Made by a program: the position numbers and the translations under genes | In this document: in pieces, positions 10,225-20,463 of the stretch | Layout: each line of letters starts with the position of its first letter | How positions within the stretch are numbered: the first letter of the stretch is position 1 | Notes under the pieces: model-generated | The model's database searches: none | What the model was told of the DNA's origin: nothing | What the model saw: only the letters and a program-made list of their open reading frames with translations | Assembly (NCBI GenBank): GCA_016712045.1 | Contig: JADJRV010000013.1 | Coordinates: 1-64,000, forward strand | Origin: Chloracidobacterium sp. | GTDB lineage: Bacteria > Acidobacteriota > Blastocatellia > Pyrinomonadales > Pyrinomonadaceae | DNA: 64,000 nt | Direction of reading: 5' to 3'

Positions 10225-12723
10225 GTGTTCAATCATCTTAGATCGATGTCATCGAGACCACTGTGTTTCAAATTATTTGGTGCAATGATGCTGGCGGCGA
10301 TCTGTGCTGCTGGCGGCTTTGCACAAAATGTAAAGCGCGTCGTCGTCGTAAAGGTTGACGGCCTGCCGGCTTATTATGTTGACCAATTTGTAAAGCAGCG
10401 TGACCCGGTGACCGGCAGGTCAGTGCTGCCGTGGTTTGATGAGATCTTTTATAAAAATGGGTCTAGGGTTGGCAATTTTTACACCCGCGGAATAAGCCTC
10501 TCGGCTCCGTCATGGAGCATGCTTGATACCGGACAGCACCTCCAGATAAAGGGAAATATCGAATACGATCGTCTAACCAAGCACGGCTATGATTATCTCT
10601 ATATCGTTCCATATTACGTGAGGTATCTTTTCAAGAAAAAGGCCGATATGCCCGCCGTAGAGGTGCTCGATCAAATGTCGATCCCGCTGATGTGCGACGC
10701 TTTTCCGTATAACAAACGCTATACCGCCCAGCAGCTCTATCAGCGCGGTAATAGCTGGGAAAATCTCGCTAGCGGCTTTGTAAATCTTTATCCCGGCAAG
10801 CCAAAGGATTTTGTTGACGAATGGTCGATCGGGCTCGACTTTTTGAATCTAACCATCAATCAAGCCGAACGTGACGTTGTGGACAAGGTCGTCACCATGC
10901 CCGAACTTAATTATCTCGATTATTTTACAGGCTACTTTGACCATGTGTCGCACGCCAATAACGACACAGCCTCTCGTTTAGCCGGATTAAAGGCCCTTGA
11001 CCGCACTATCGGTCGAATGTGGGTCGCTATCCAATCATCATCTCGTGCAGACGAGACGGCAATGATCCTAGTTTCCGATCACGGATTTAATTCTGAAGAG
11101 AAAATCTATAGCCAGGGATTTAACTTGGTGAATTTATTCAGGAGCGCGCCGGGCGGCGGACACCATGTTGTAACCAAGCAGAGAATGATGTCCGATTATT
11201 CGATAAAAGCGATCTATCCGTTTTTGCCAATTGTCACGAATGAATCTAAGGAATCCTTTTACCTAAAAGGCCAAAACGACCTTTACCCGACGGCTCTCGT
11301 CGATCTCGACGGTAATGAGCGGGCATCTATCCACCTTCGGCAAAATGACTTAAATGTTCTGCAGATACTGCTGCAACAACTAAAGGTCAAGGGCCTGTCG
11401 CAGCCCAAACAAAAAGCCGCGACGGACCTGTTTTTTCAGATAGTTGATAAGTATAGAAAAGGCTGGCAGACTACCGCAGCCCAACTCGGCGAAGAGATGG
11501 ACGCTCTTCATCGCTCAATAGAAAAACAGGAAAAGGTCATAGCCGCTCAGCCCGACAAATTTACCCCCGAGGACTTTGCTCATGGTATAGATAAAGAGGC
11601 TCGCCGCGTTTATGCCCTTGCTGAACTCGCGAAGCGGTCAGAGACCGATTACCGGAAATATATTGCGATCTTAAACAACCTCATAGGTCTAAAACGCGAG
11701 ACACTTGACCCCAAAAAACTAAAGATCGAAGACTTGATCGCCCCGGAGGCGATGGGTGAGCAAAATAGCGTTTTCGACCTGCAAAACTATGTCGTCGGGC
11801 TCTCGCCGAACGGACTGGCTCTGAACGCAGACCAAAGCCTTGATCTCGAAAAGAGTTTTAGACGAGTCGACTATCTCGACCTTTTGTACAAACAAAAGGT
11901 GCGGAGCAATGTCCAGGCGGAGGTCAGCAGCCGCCCGGTTGACTTTACAGCCACCAGAATTCCACAAGATGCTTTGGCCGAAGTGTTGCCGTCGGAACTT
12001 CGTTCAAGCGAGGACGCTATCTGGTTATATGGTGGATTTGATAAACAGGCACTGATTTTAACGCGGGTAGACGCTGATGGGGGGCAGAGCTATCGATACA
12101 TGCCGATCTCGGCTCTTCGTCAGGATGCGAGCGGAAAAGTTACCTTTACTAAACAGAAATGGGCTGAAAGTTTTCCGTTAAAGTATTTTGAGGATCAGAA
12201 TCTAGCCGTGTCAGATCGTGAGGCTTGGATCAATGATTGGCATAATGAGACCGAGTGGCTGCGGGCAACGCATAAGACGATATATTCTAATGCGATCATC
12301 GGGCTAAATGAGCAGATAGACCGTCATAAGCTACCGGCCGACGACGATGCTGACATCTCAGCCGAAGGGCGGCTGATGAGGCGATTCCGTCAGCGTCAAC
12401 GTGACATGACCCAGGCAGATATGCTTGTTTTGGCTGCGAATCACTGGAATTTTAATGTCGCCAGTTTTAATCCCGGCGGCAATCACGGTTCGTACTTTCG
12501 CGTTTCGACAAATTCGACATTGATGTTCGCAGGCGGAGCAAAAACTGGGATTCCACGCGGGCTGTTGATCGAGGAACCGTACGACAACCTCAGTTTTATG
12601 CCGACCGTTTTGCGTTTAATGGGCAAGGTCGATGACCAGGGACGTCCGACACCTGAGTTGGTCGAGCGCGGTTTTCATACATTTCCCGGGCGGATGATCA
12701 CCGAGGTTACCAAAGCCAGGTGA
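10225..12723 (+). CDS. Secreted alkaline-phosphatase-superfamily phosphodiesterase with a large internal insert
   Basis: 832 aa with a signal peptide (MMLAAICAAGGFAQ). Superfamily metal and catalytic motifs appear in order: VVVKVDGLPAYYVD near residue 40 (metal Asp), SLSAPSWSMLDTG near 92 (nucleophile Ser), YFDHVSHAND near 235 (Asp/His), LVSDHGF near 290 (Asp-His) and GGNHGSYF near 750 (His), followed by the usual C-terminal 'LSFMPTVLRLMG'. Type I phosphodiesterases normally have DHG and the last His much closer; here about 450 residues, partly coiled-coil-like and rich in Lys/Glu, separate them. The start could be GTG 10225 or ATG 10246. It is tightly coupled to the preceding unknown gene; the substrate is unknown. 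Confidence 0.8.
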   Translation: MFNHLRSMSSRPLCFKLFGAMMLAAICAAGGFAQNVKRVVVVKVDGLPAYYVDQFVKQRDPVTGRSVLPWFDEIFYKNGSRVGNFYTRGISLSAPSWSMLDTGQHLQIKGNIEYDRLTKHGYDYLYIVPYYVRYLFKKKADMPAVEVLDQMSIPLMCDAFPYNKRYTAQQLYQRGNSWENLASGFVNLYPGKPKDFVDEWSIGLDFLNLTINQAERDVVDKVVTMPELNYLDYFTGYFDHVSHANNDTASRLAGLKALDRTIGRMWVAIQSSSRADETAMILVSDHGFNSEEKIYSQGFNLVNLFRSAPGGGHHVVTKQRMMSDYSIKAIYPFLPIVTNESKESFYLKGQNDLYPTALVDLDGNERASIHLRQNDLNVLQILLQQLKVKGLSQPKQKAATDLFFQIVDKYRKGWQTTAAQLGEEMDALHRSIEKQEKVIAAQPDKFTPEDFAHGIDKEARRVYALAELAKRSETDYRKYIAILNNLIGLKRETLDPKKLKIEDLIAPEAMGEQNSVFDLQNYVVGLSPNGLALNADQSLDLEKSFRRVDYLDLLYKQKVRSNVQAEVSSRPVDFTATRIPQDALAEVLPSELRSSEDAIWLYGGFDKQALILTRVDADGGQSYRYMPISALRQDASGKVTFTKQKWAESFPLKYFEDQNLAVSDREAWINDWHNETEWLRATHKTIYSNAIIGLNEQIDRHKLPADDDADISAEGRLMRRFRQRQRDMTQADMLVLAANHWNFNVASFNPGGNHGSYFRVSTNSTLMFAGGAKTGIPRGLLIEEPYDNLSFMPTVLRLMGKVDDQGRPTPELVERGFHTFPGRMITEVTKAR

Positions 12724-12798
12724 GCCTTAAGGCAATAGGACGATCAACATACCACCCGATATGGAAAACACGGTGTTTTACCTGTTTATTGTTACGAT

Positions 12799-15387
12799 AT
12801 GCGGACGTTCTCAACATTAGGTTTCCTTTTGGTGATCGCAATACTGTTACTCGTTGCCCCGGTAACAGCGCAAAAGCGTATCTACATCTCACCTGATGAC
12901 CATACCGATTACTACTGGGTTGCCGACGAGGCGACCTACCGTCAGGCGTTCCTGACGATGATCGATTATTACCTAAATAAGATGGATGAAACCGCTGGCA
13001 ATCCCTCGGATCAGCAGATGCGTTGGAATTGCGACGGCAGCCTGTGGATGTGGGAATACGAGCGGAATCGCACACCCGCACAGTTTGCGCGGATGATGTC
13101 GCGTGTTCGTGACGGGCATATGAGTGTTGCTCTCAATCCGCTTGTGCTTGTCCAAGGTGGGGCTCCAACAGAATCGGTGCTTCGCGGGATGTATTATCCG
13201 GGGCTGATCGAGCGGCGTCACAAGGTGCAGTTTCCACTAGCTATCGCGATGGAGGATCAAACGATGCCGTTCGGACTCGCTTCGCTGTGGGCCGGTTCCG
13301 GTGCTAAGTATTCATGGAAAGGCGTCTGCGACTGTGCGACGCAAGTGACGGCATTGTACAACCGCGACCGCGAGATATATTACGCGGGCGGACGCGATGG
13401 CAGCAAAGTTTTGTTAAAGTGGCATTCGCAATTAAATACTAACAAGAAGTATGGCGGATATGCAGAGGCATTTGATCCGTTGGCGTCGATCATCTTTGCT
13501 GAGGTGGACCCGACCTTTGTGTTAAAGTATCCCTATCCTGTAGTTGGAGCTTTTGGCCGCGGTTGGGACGACCTAGAATACACGAGCGACGAATTTGTCA
13601 CCGTTGCCCAGCAGCATACAAATGCCAACCGCCGGTTGATCGTTTCTAATCAAATAGATTTCTTTCAGGATTTTGAGACCAACTACGGAGCGGGTCTCGA
13701 GACCTATTCCGCGTCGTTTGGCAATGAATGGGACACGCTCATTGCATCGATGACAGAGGTCTCGGCACGGGTAAAACGCAGTACCGAAAAGCTGAGAAGT
13801 GCCGAGGCAATGGCGACGCTCGTGTCGATAAATCAGCCGACTTTCATGGATTCCCGCATCGCCGCTCGTGACCGGGCGATGATCAACTTAGGGCTCTATT
13901 TCGAGCACGATTGGACGGCAGATGGGCCATTCATCACGCGTGCTCAGCGGGCAGCTTGGAACCGTAGCATCGAGCAGCAGATCACTTCGTACGTCGACAC
14001 ACTCTACGATGATGCCAAGGCTGCGCTTAGCTCGCAAATATCCAGATCGGGCATTGAGGAGAGATTTGCCGTTTTTAACCCGCTCAGTTGGACGAGGACA
14101 GATTTTGCTGATATTCCATTAACGTCGCGAAATAAACAGGTCCATGTCGTCGATGTTTCGACCGGCCTGCAAGTGCCGTCGCAGATCATCGGTGCTCGTT
14201 CGCAAAGGATGCTGCGGATTCTCGCCGGAGATGTTCCCTCAGCCGGTTATAGGGTTTATGAGATCAGGAACGGGGCGGGAACAGTTTCCTTGGGCGCACC
14301 CGCGGTGAACGGTTCGACGGTGGAGAATGCCAATTATAGTGTCACGCTCGCACCCGACGGAGCGATCACCAGCCTGATCGATAAGACCAGAGGCAATCGC
14401 GAAACCGTGCGAAACATCGGGGGCCGCGTGCTCAATGACCTGGGCGGTAACCGCAGCGGCAGCGTGACAGTCGAAAGCTCCGGGCCGGTCAGCGTAACGT
14501 TAAAAGCCGTCTCGTCGAGCCCGATCGTGCATACAACACGCGTGACGCTGTATAAAGACATAGATCGTGTCGACATTAGCAACACGATCTCGGCAAATTT
14601 TGGCGACCTCAAGACATGGAGTTATTCGTTTGATATTAATTCACCTGACGTCTGGCACGAAGAAGTCGGAGCCGTTATTCGCGGCAAACTCACGACCAAT
14701 GGCGGCCACTATGCGACGAGGAATGCTCGTTACGACTGGCTGACGATGAATCATTTCGCCGATGTCACTGATGGCGTGACGAATAATTTTGGCGTGACAG
14801 TATCTAACGCAGACGATCATTTTATGCAATTAGGCTCGAGCACGATCACGGCCCTCGATACCACGACACCGCAATTTAACATTCTGGCCGGCGGACAGAC
14901 CGACGGCCCTTCGCTTGGGATCCCGGATCAAGGCGGCGACAGCGAGTTTTTACAGCGGTTCGCGATACAGACACATGGTAATTTCAATCAGCCAACGGCG
15001 ATGAAATTTTCGCTCGAACATCAGAATCCACTGGTCACGATCCTGATCAACGGCACGGGAACGCAGGAGCGAGCCTATCCGGCGGACAATTATTCGTTTT
15101 TGCAGATCACCGACCCAAACGTTTTCCTGTGGGCATTAAAACCTGCCGAAGACGGCATCGGCCGCGGCATCGTCGCAAGGGTCTGGAATCAGGGCAACTC
15201 GCCGTCAAACTACTCTCTGTCTCTTTCGCGGCCGATAACAGCAGCCGAACGTCTAACACACATCGAAACAACGATAGCTCCGGCGACGGTTTCGTCAGGT
15301 CAACTCAACGCCAGCATCAATCAACAACAAATTCAGACGCATCTGCTCAAGATCACCGGATCGAGACCATCAAACAAGATCAGATAG
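12799..15387 (+). CDS. Secreted glycoside hydrolase, GH38 alpha-mannosidase-like
   Basis: 862 aa with a clear signal peptide (LGFLLVIAILLLVAPVTA, cleavage before QKR). Mature residues begin RIYISPDDHTDYYW, a variant of the GH38 opening motif in which His and Asp bind the catalytic zinc. 'QMRWNCDGSLWMWEYER' and the later beta-rich half with 'FAVFNPLSWTRTD' match the central and C-terminal mannosidase domains. It probably cleaves alpha-mannosides outside the cytoplasm. It lies 75 bp after the phosphodiesterase gene on the same strand. Its last 18 bp overlap the convergent glucose-6-phosphate isomerase gene, so no terminator separates them. Confidence 0.75.
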   Translation: MRTFSTLGFLLVIAILLLVAPVTAQKRIYISPDDHTDYYWVADEATYRQAFLTMIDYYLNKMDETAGNPSDQQMRWNCDGSLWMWEYERNRTPAQFARMMSRVRDGHMSVALNPLVLVQGGAPTESVLRGMYYPGLIERRHKVQFPLAIAMEDQTMPFGLASLWAGSGAKYSWKGVCDCATQVTALYNRDREIYYAGGRDGSKVLLKWHSQLNTNKKYGGYAEAFDPLASIIFAEVDPTFVLKYPYPVVGAFGRGWDDLEYTSDEFVTVAQQHTNANRRLIVSNQIDFFQDFETNYGAGLETYSASFGNEWDTLIASMTEVSARVKRSTEKLRSAEAMATLVSINQPTFMDSRIAARDRAMINLGLYFEHDWTADGPFITRAQRAAWNRSIEQQITSYVDTLYDDAKAALSSQISRSGIEERFAVFNPLSWTRTDFADIPLTSRNKQVHVVDVSTGLQVPSQIIGARSQRMLRILAGDVPSAGYRVYEIRNGAGTVSLGAPAVNGSTVENANYSVTLAPDGAITSLIDKTRGNRETVRNIGGRVLNDLGGNRSGSVTVESSGPVSVTLKAVSSSPIVHTTRVTLYKDIDRVDISNTISANFGDLKTWSYSFDINSPDVWHEEVGAVIRGKLTTNGGHYATRNARYDWLTMNHFADVTDGVTNNFGVTVSNADDHFMQLGSSTITALDTTTPQFNILAGGQTDGPSLGIPDQGGDSEFLQRFAIQTHGNFNQPTAMKFSLEHQNPLVTILINGTGTQERAYPADNYSFLQITDPNVFLWALKPAEDGIGRGIVARVWNQGNSPSNYSLSLSRPITAAERLTHIETTIAPATVSSGQLNASINQQQIQTHLLKITGSRPSNKIR

Positions 15388-17109
15388 CATTTTGAGGCCG
15401 CTTTTTACATCCGTCCCGAGATGAACCCGCAACGCTCGTCGCCCACGGTCAAGCAATACCTGAAAATCACCGCGTGACTGGGCAGATTTGACGACGCCAA
15501 AAGTATATTTCTGCGCCGGAACCGCCAGGTCAAAAACGTCGTCAGACGTGATCTGCAAAAACACACCGTTATTAGCACCGCCCTTGTAAGCCTGTCCGGT
15601 CGAATGTAGAAATCGCGGGCCGAAACCCAAACAGGTCGCAACGCCCGTTCGAGCGAGAACTTTTTCGCGAATTGTCTGAAGCAGAGGTTCCGTCTCGGAA
15701 TTCATTTCGATGTATCCGAGGATCGCGAAATAGTCACCGTCAATGACGTGGGCCAAATGAGCATCTATGACCGACCGCAAAGAACGTTCGCCCGCAGCGT
15801 CAGCTAACGTTTCCAGTTTCTTCGCATGATCGTCACCTGTAAACAACAAAACGCCGTCAGCTTCGAAAAACGCCTTTTCATCGGGCAGGGAGCCGGTTTT
15901 TTCGTATTCGTCGGTGATCTTTCGGGCCTCGATCTTTGCGGCTTCGACATCCGGTTGGTTGAACGGATTGATCTGCATCACCGAACCCGCAACTGCGGTC
16001 GCAAATTCCCAGCGGAAGAATTCCTGACCTAGATTATCGATAGAACCCAGTTCGATCTTTACCGCCGGATGTCCGGCAGAGGTTAGTTCGCGATAGGCGT
16101 CATCGAAGGACGTATCACCTTTCAGACTCAGAAACGCGAAGATTCGGTCGTCGCCATATTTAGCCGTTTCTTGAATAGGTTCGCGGTCAACCGGGATTAT
16201 CGAAACACCATTTTTCCCGGTCGATTCGGCGACGAGTTGCTCCATCCACGCTCCGAGATCGTGAATTTCCGGTGAGGTAAAGATCGTCAGTTTGTCCCGT
16301 CCGATTTTGTGGCAAATGCCGAGAATAAGGCCGAGCGAGGCCCCAGGATTTGCCGAAACATCTTTGACTCGACAGGCATCGACCATTTCGTTCGCCTTGC
16401 CCAAAAAGCTCTCGACTTCCAGCCCCATCGCCGCCGCCGCAGTCATTCCAAACGCCGACAGGGCAGAGAAACGCCCGCCGATCTGTGGTTTGCCGTAAAA
16501 GATGTGGCGAAAGCCGTCTTCATTCGCGACCTGTTCCATCTTCGAACCCGGATCAGTGATCGCAATGAACTGTTTGCCCGCGTTTTCGCGGCCCACGGCG
16601 TCGGCGACTTTCTCAAAGAAATACTGCGTGAAACAATTCGGCTCAAGCGTCGAGCCGGATTTGCTCGCGACGATAAACAAAGTCGTCAGTAGATCAAGTT
16701 TGTCTTCGACCGCTTTCACCTGCGCCGGGACGGTCGAATCGAGAATGTGAAAATTTGCCTTGCCAAAGGTCATCGCCAAAACTTCCGGACACAACGAAGA
16801 ACCGCCCATGCCCATCAGCAAAACATCCTTAAAACCGGCGGTTGCGAGGTCGGTTTGCAGATCGCGATATTTTTGTAGATCACCGAGTTCTTCGCCAACG
16901 ATATCTAACCAGCCGAGCCACTTTGCCTCGTCGTCGTTTGTCCAAACGGATGCGTCCTTTGCCCAGATCCGAGCGATCGTATCATCGAGTTTCCAGTTTT
17001 CCGTCTCATTATTGACAATGGCTTCGAGATCGTTTGGCAGTGAATATTCGATCGTACTTAACATAGTTTTGATAGTGGTCAATATCGACTTACCTGTCAA
17101 ATTTATCAT
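15370..17109 (-). CDS. pgi: Glucose-6-phosphate isomerase, form related to transaldolase-PGI fusions
   Basis: Interconverts glucose-6-phosphate and fructose-6-phosphate in the cytoplasm. SIS-domain motifs are present: MGMGGSSLCPEVL, ASKSGSTLEPN, IGGRFSALSAFG, and FLHSTGQAYKGG. At 579 aa it resembles the C-terminal half of the bifunctional transaldolase/phosphoglucose isomerases (the stretch 'IWAKDASVWTNDDEAKWLGWL' is typical of these) but no transaldolase domain precedes it. The start may be 17109 or an internal ATG at 17064 (MLSTIEYSLPND). It is divergent from the gene at 17153. Confidence 0.88.
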   Translation of the reverse strand: MINLTGKSILTTIKTMLSTIEYSLPNDLEAIVNNETENWKLDDTIARIWAKDASVWTNDDEAKWLGWLDIVGEELGDLQKYRDLQTDLATAGFKDVLLMGMGGSSLCPEVLAMTFGKANFHILDSTVPAQVKAVEDKLDLLTTLFIVASKSGSTLEPNCFTQYFFEKVADAVGRENAGKQFIAITDPGSKMEQVANEDGFRHIFYGKPQIGGRFSALSAFGMTAAAAMGLEVESFLGKANEMVDACRVKDVSANPGASLGLILGICHKIGRDKLTIFTSPEIHDLGAWMEQLVAESTGKNGVSIIPVDREPIQETAKYGDDRIFAFLSLKGDTSFDDAYRELTSAGHPAVKIELGSIDNLGQEFFRWEFATAVAGSVMQINPFNQPDVEAAKIEARKITDEYEKTGSLPDEKAFFEADGVLLFTGDDHAKKLETLADAAGERSLRSVIDAHLAHVIDGDYFAILGYIEMNSETEPLLQTIREKVLARTGVATCLGFGPRFLHSTGQAYKGGANNGVFLQITSDDVFDLAVPAQKYTFGVVKSAQSRGDFQVLLDRGRRALRVHLGTDVKSGLKMLSDLV

Positions 17110-17152
17110 TTTGTTGTAAAATCTCGATTAATCGGGAGGCGGGAAACGGAAA

Positions 17153-18475
17153 ATGAAAATTAACAGGCGATCTTTTGTGAAAGTAGCTTTGGGGAGCACG
17201 GCAATGTCGGGACTGCTCGGATCGGGATCTTCGGTAAGAGCTTCGCTCTACGCTCCGCCAAATCTCTATGAGTGGCTCAACGCCAATCCGAATGTTCGCG
17301 ATTCGATTTTCTGGCTTGTCCCAAACATGAAGACCTTTAAGGCCGACAAGCAGTCATTTCAAGCCTGGGTCACGACGCGAAAGGACGAGTTAGTTAAAGC
17401 ATTTGAAGCGGCTTGGAACAATCAGCCGAGCAACACTCCCGATCTGCCGACCAATTTGGAGATACCTAGTAATTTTCCGGCGACCGTGATCCCGCCTGAT
17501 CAAGCTTGGGGCTACTTCAAGGCGAGTGTCGCACAAAGTCTTGCGATCGAGATCGGTAATCGTGTGCCGTGGTCGGTTAAGACATATCCGAGCGAGGTTC
17601 TCGCCGTGCTGTTTGACGCGGAAAAGCTATATAAGTGGGACAATTCGCTCAACGGTTTTCGGGTGATATCAGATAATGGTTATTTTACTCCGTCGCCGCC
17701 GGAGCTTAGCTTGAAATTTCTTAACCAGATCGGAGCCGTTTCGATCCCCGGACTCGGAATCATACCGGGCCTAAAAACAGTACCAAAACAGACGGGCCGT
17801 CCGCAGAACCCGTTATCGCTCCCGACCGCAAAGAATGCCCGCGTCCGGACGATCGCCCGCCTATTTGATTGGAGCCGCTATTACCTTCTGCATTTTGCAG
17901 GAGACTATACCACTGAGAATATGAAAGCACACTGGCAATACGCAGGGATGCCGCCGCTTTCAAGGGTCATCAACGGAACCATCAATCAAACGCAGACTCT
18001 CAAAGACGTTGGGAACTGGACGGCAGGGTGTTTCGGCACAACTGGATTTCTATCCGGAGTTTTGCGAGCGGTCAATATTCCGGTACAACAAAAATTTACC
18101 TGTCAGCACTCGCTCGCGCATTTTGTTGCCGACGATCTATATCTCACGCACAGCGACGATCTATATAATTTGTTTTCGAAACCGGCTTCGGATAACAGCA
18201 ACTTACCATTTCCGTCGGACGAATTGTTGATCACTAGTAACCAATACAAGACGTGGTTTGGTACTAATTGCAATAATGTTGGACGTAACCCCGCTGAACT
18301 TGCGGTCAAATATTTGTCACCTTTATTGGTGCAATATTATGTTACTGATAAATCAGGTAACAAATCACATGCAGGTGGAAAAGTTTATGAAGCGTTGAAG
18401 AAATTTTACACGGTTGCCGAACTTGAAAATCTTAAACTGTGGGAACGACTCGAAGCCAAAGTTTCAGGAATGTAG
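17153..18475 (+). CDS. Exported protein with transglutaminase-like core
   Basis: 440 aa. The N-terminus 'NRRSFVKVALGSTAMSG' resembles a twin-arginine signal. In the C-terminal half, 'NWTAGCFGTTGFLSGVLRA' supplies a Cys at the start of a helix and 'SLAHFVADDLYLTHSDD' a downstream His and Asp. This order is that of transglutaminase-like cysteine peptidases. I infer the fold from this pattern only; the family name is uncertain. It could act in the periplasm on peptides or peptidoglycan. It is preceded by a purine-rich leader with GGGAGG and has no obvious operon partner. Confidence 0.6.
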   Translation: MKINRRSFVKVALGSTAMSGLLGSGSSVRASLYAPPNLYEWLNANPNVRDSIFWLVPNMKTFKADKQSFQAWVTTRKDELVKAFEAAWNNQPSNTPDLPTNLEIPSNFPATVIPPDQAWGYFKASVAQSLAIEIGNRVPWSVKTYPSEVLAVLFDAEKLYKWDNSLNGFRVISDNGYFTPSPPELSLKFLNQIGAVSIPGLGIIPGLKTVPKQTGRPQNPLSLPTAKNARVRTIARLFDWSRYYLLHFAGDYTTENMKAHWQYAGMPPLSRVINGTINQTQTLKDVGNWTAGCFGTTGFLSGVLRAVNIPVQQKFTCQHSLAHFVADDLYLTHSDDLYNLFSKPASDNSNLPFPSDELLITSNQYKTWFGTNCNNVGRNPAELAVKYLSPLLVQYYVTDKSGNKSHAGGKVYEALKKFYTVAELENLKLWERLEAKVSGM

Positions 18476-18611
18476 ATCTTGTTCAAAGGCCACATCGCTG
18501 ATCCCGAACGATACGAAATTAGAGTAGAAAGACAGACCCAATTTTCGCGGCTTTTACGCGCGATCTGAAAAAAAATATGACACACGTAGAACAAATATCG
18601 CCCCCCTAAGA

Positions 18612-19148
18612 ATGCGATCCAAAAAAATAAAACATTTCTTTTCCTCGCTGTTATCGTTATTAGTGCGACGTTGGCGTGCCAAAAACCAGCCGCAAATAAC
18701 GCTAACGACAGCAAGGCAGCGACGAATACCAATCAGGCTGCAAATTCGGCGACGCCTCCGCCCGCGGTGCTTTCACCGCCTGCGTCCGATTCGCCGACCT
18801 CTGCTTACAAAGCGGCTTACGCTGCGCGCAAGAATAAGGACATCGTCGGGTTTAAAAAAGCTGATGTCCAAAGACGTGCTTGAATTTTTAACGATGGTTG
18901 GCGACGCCGACGAAAAGAAAAAGATGTCGCTCGACGATCAGTTAAAAGAATTGTGTGACAAGCCTCAGGCCGCGACCGCCGAGGCCCGCAACGAAAAGAT
19001 CGATGGCGATTACGCAACGATCGAATACCTTGACGAAAAAGGCGGCTGGAAGCCGATGGAATTTATCAAAGAGGATGGTATGTGGAAATTGGCATTCGGC
19101 CCGCCGAAGAAAGGTTCGCCTGACAAGGCCAACGACAACAAAAAATAA
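18612..19148 (+). CDS. Lipoprotein of unknown function (two frameshifts)
   Basis: The pieces join into one lipoprotein of about 178 aa. With eight A's rather than seven after ATGCGATCC the N-terminus becomes MRSKKNKTFLFLAVIVISAT then LAC, a lipobox. A Ala/Asn/Thr/Pro-rich linker follows, then 'SAYKAAYAARKNKDIVGFKK'. A second one-base slip in the A6 run near 18853 leads into 'LMSKDVLEFLTMVGDADEKKK' and a domain ending 'GWKPMEFIKEDGMWKLAFG'. This resembles small NTF2-like/DUF4878-type domains of surface lipoproteins, a guess by pattern only. Confidence 0.6.
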   Translation: MRSKKIKHFFSSLLSLLVRRWRAKNQPQITLTTARQRRIPIRLQIRRRLRPRCFHRLRPIRRPLLTKRLTLRARIRTSSGLKKLMSKDVLEFLTMVGDADEKKKMSLDDQLKELCDKPQAATAEARNEKIDGDYATIEYLDEKGGWKPMEFIKEDGMWKLAFGPPKKGSPDKANDNKK

Positions 19149-19201
19149 TAGCGGCTAGAAATTTTGAGAGTTTACCCGTCAATAAGCACGAGGATTTAAG
19201 T

Positions 19202-20391
19202 ATGTTTTCTAAAACTATGAAGATGCACCGAGTTGGTTTTTTTATTTTTCTATCGCTGGCTTCTACAGGGATAGCCGCTGGTCAGAACGCAGGCCAATTT
19301 TTAGTTCAATGTTCGGATAGTTTAGTAAAAAAGAACTATCAGGATGCGGTGGCTAAATGTACCAAGGCCATCGACGCTCAGCCGGATTCGGTCGACGCGT
19401 TTCAGTTGCGGGCATCCGCCTACGAGAAGATCGCTTATTACTCGGCCGCTATCGGCGACTACACTTCGCTGATACGACTGACAAAAGGGGCGGCAAAGTT
19501 TCATTTTACCGGGCCGAGCTCTATAGCAAACGTATCGAGAACCAGAAAGCAATTGATGATTACACGGCCGTCATAACCAAAGAGCCGACAGGCCCGTTCA
19601 CGGCAAAATCTCTCTATGGCCGAGGGTTGATATATGACAAAGTTGGCCGCAAAGCCGCGGCTCAGGACGACTATGAAAGTGCGGTAAAACTTGATCCGGG
19701 ATTTACCGAGGCCAAGAAAAAGATCGACCCTCTGCTTGGCTACATGACCATCACCCAGGCTGCCGATAATATAATCCCGGGCATCCCGCCTACCCTGGGA
19801 ATGAACGACAAAGGTGCGGAAACTAAGCCGAAACCGTTACCTACTTCGTCGCCGTCGGTCGCTGTAAAGACGAGCCCAACGAAACTACTGCCCGAACGTC
19901 AGCCGACACCAGCTGAGGATGAACGACTTGATAAGATCACTACTTGGCGCGACCGCGGCGTTAGACCACCTGCGGAGGATTTTGTCTGGGCATCGTTGTA
20001 TATCTTTGAGCAGATCAGATATCTAAAAAATCGGGACAAGGGCGATAAGGAAACGGCGGAAAAGATTAGCGGCCTGTATTTTAAACATGCGGCACTGAGA
20101 GGTTCGATTCTGGATTTCAAGGGTTCGATCGGCGATCTGACTAATTGTCTCGTCTATTCGCCAAAGGATCATTGGTGTACAGTTTCGAGGGTTTATGCGT
20201 ATTTGGAGGTCGGTAATAAACCTTCGGCGCTTGCAGATGCAAATAAGATCGTCGAACTCCAGCCACAATGGTCGTTGGGTTTCAAAGCCCGGGCTAACGT
20301 GCATTGTGCTATGGGAAACAAATCGCTCGCGCGGGCAGATGAACGGAAAGTGACCGAACTAGGCGACACAATCACTACGCCCTGTAAATAG
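19202..20391 (+). CDS. Secreted TPR-repeat protein (one frameshift)
   Basis: The N-terminus has a signal peptide (VGFFIFLSLASTGIAAGQ). TPR-like units follow: 'NYQDAVAKCTKAIDAQPDS', 'YSAAIGDYTSLIRL', then, after a frameshift, 'IENQKAIDDYTAVITKEP', 'KAAAQDDYESAVKLDPG', and a last pair near the C-terminus ('KPSALADANKIVELQPQ'). A missing T in the T4 run near 19505 explains the break: restoring it gives 'FHFYRAELYSK'. Between the TPR groups lies a Pro/Thr/Lys-rich linker. It probably acts as a protein-binding scaffold in the periplasm. Restored length is about 396 aa. Confidence 0.72.
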
Positions 20392-20463
20392 ATCTTTTTA
20401 AAAATATTCCGCCTGAAATTGGAGTAGAATAATGTCTGATTCAGTTTTCTCTATCTTAAATAT

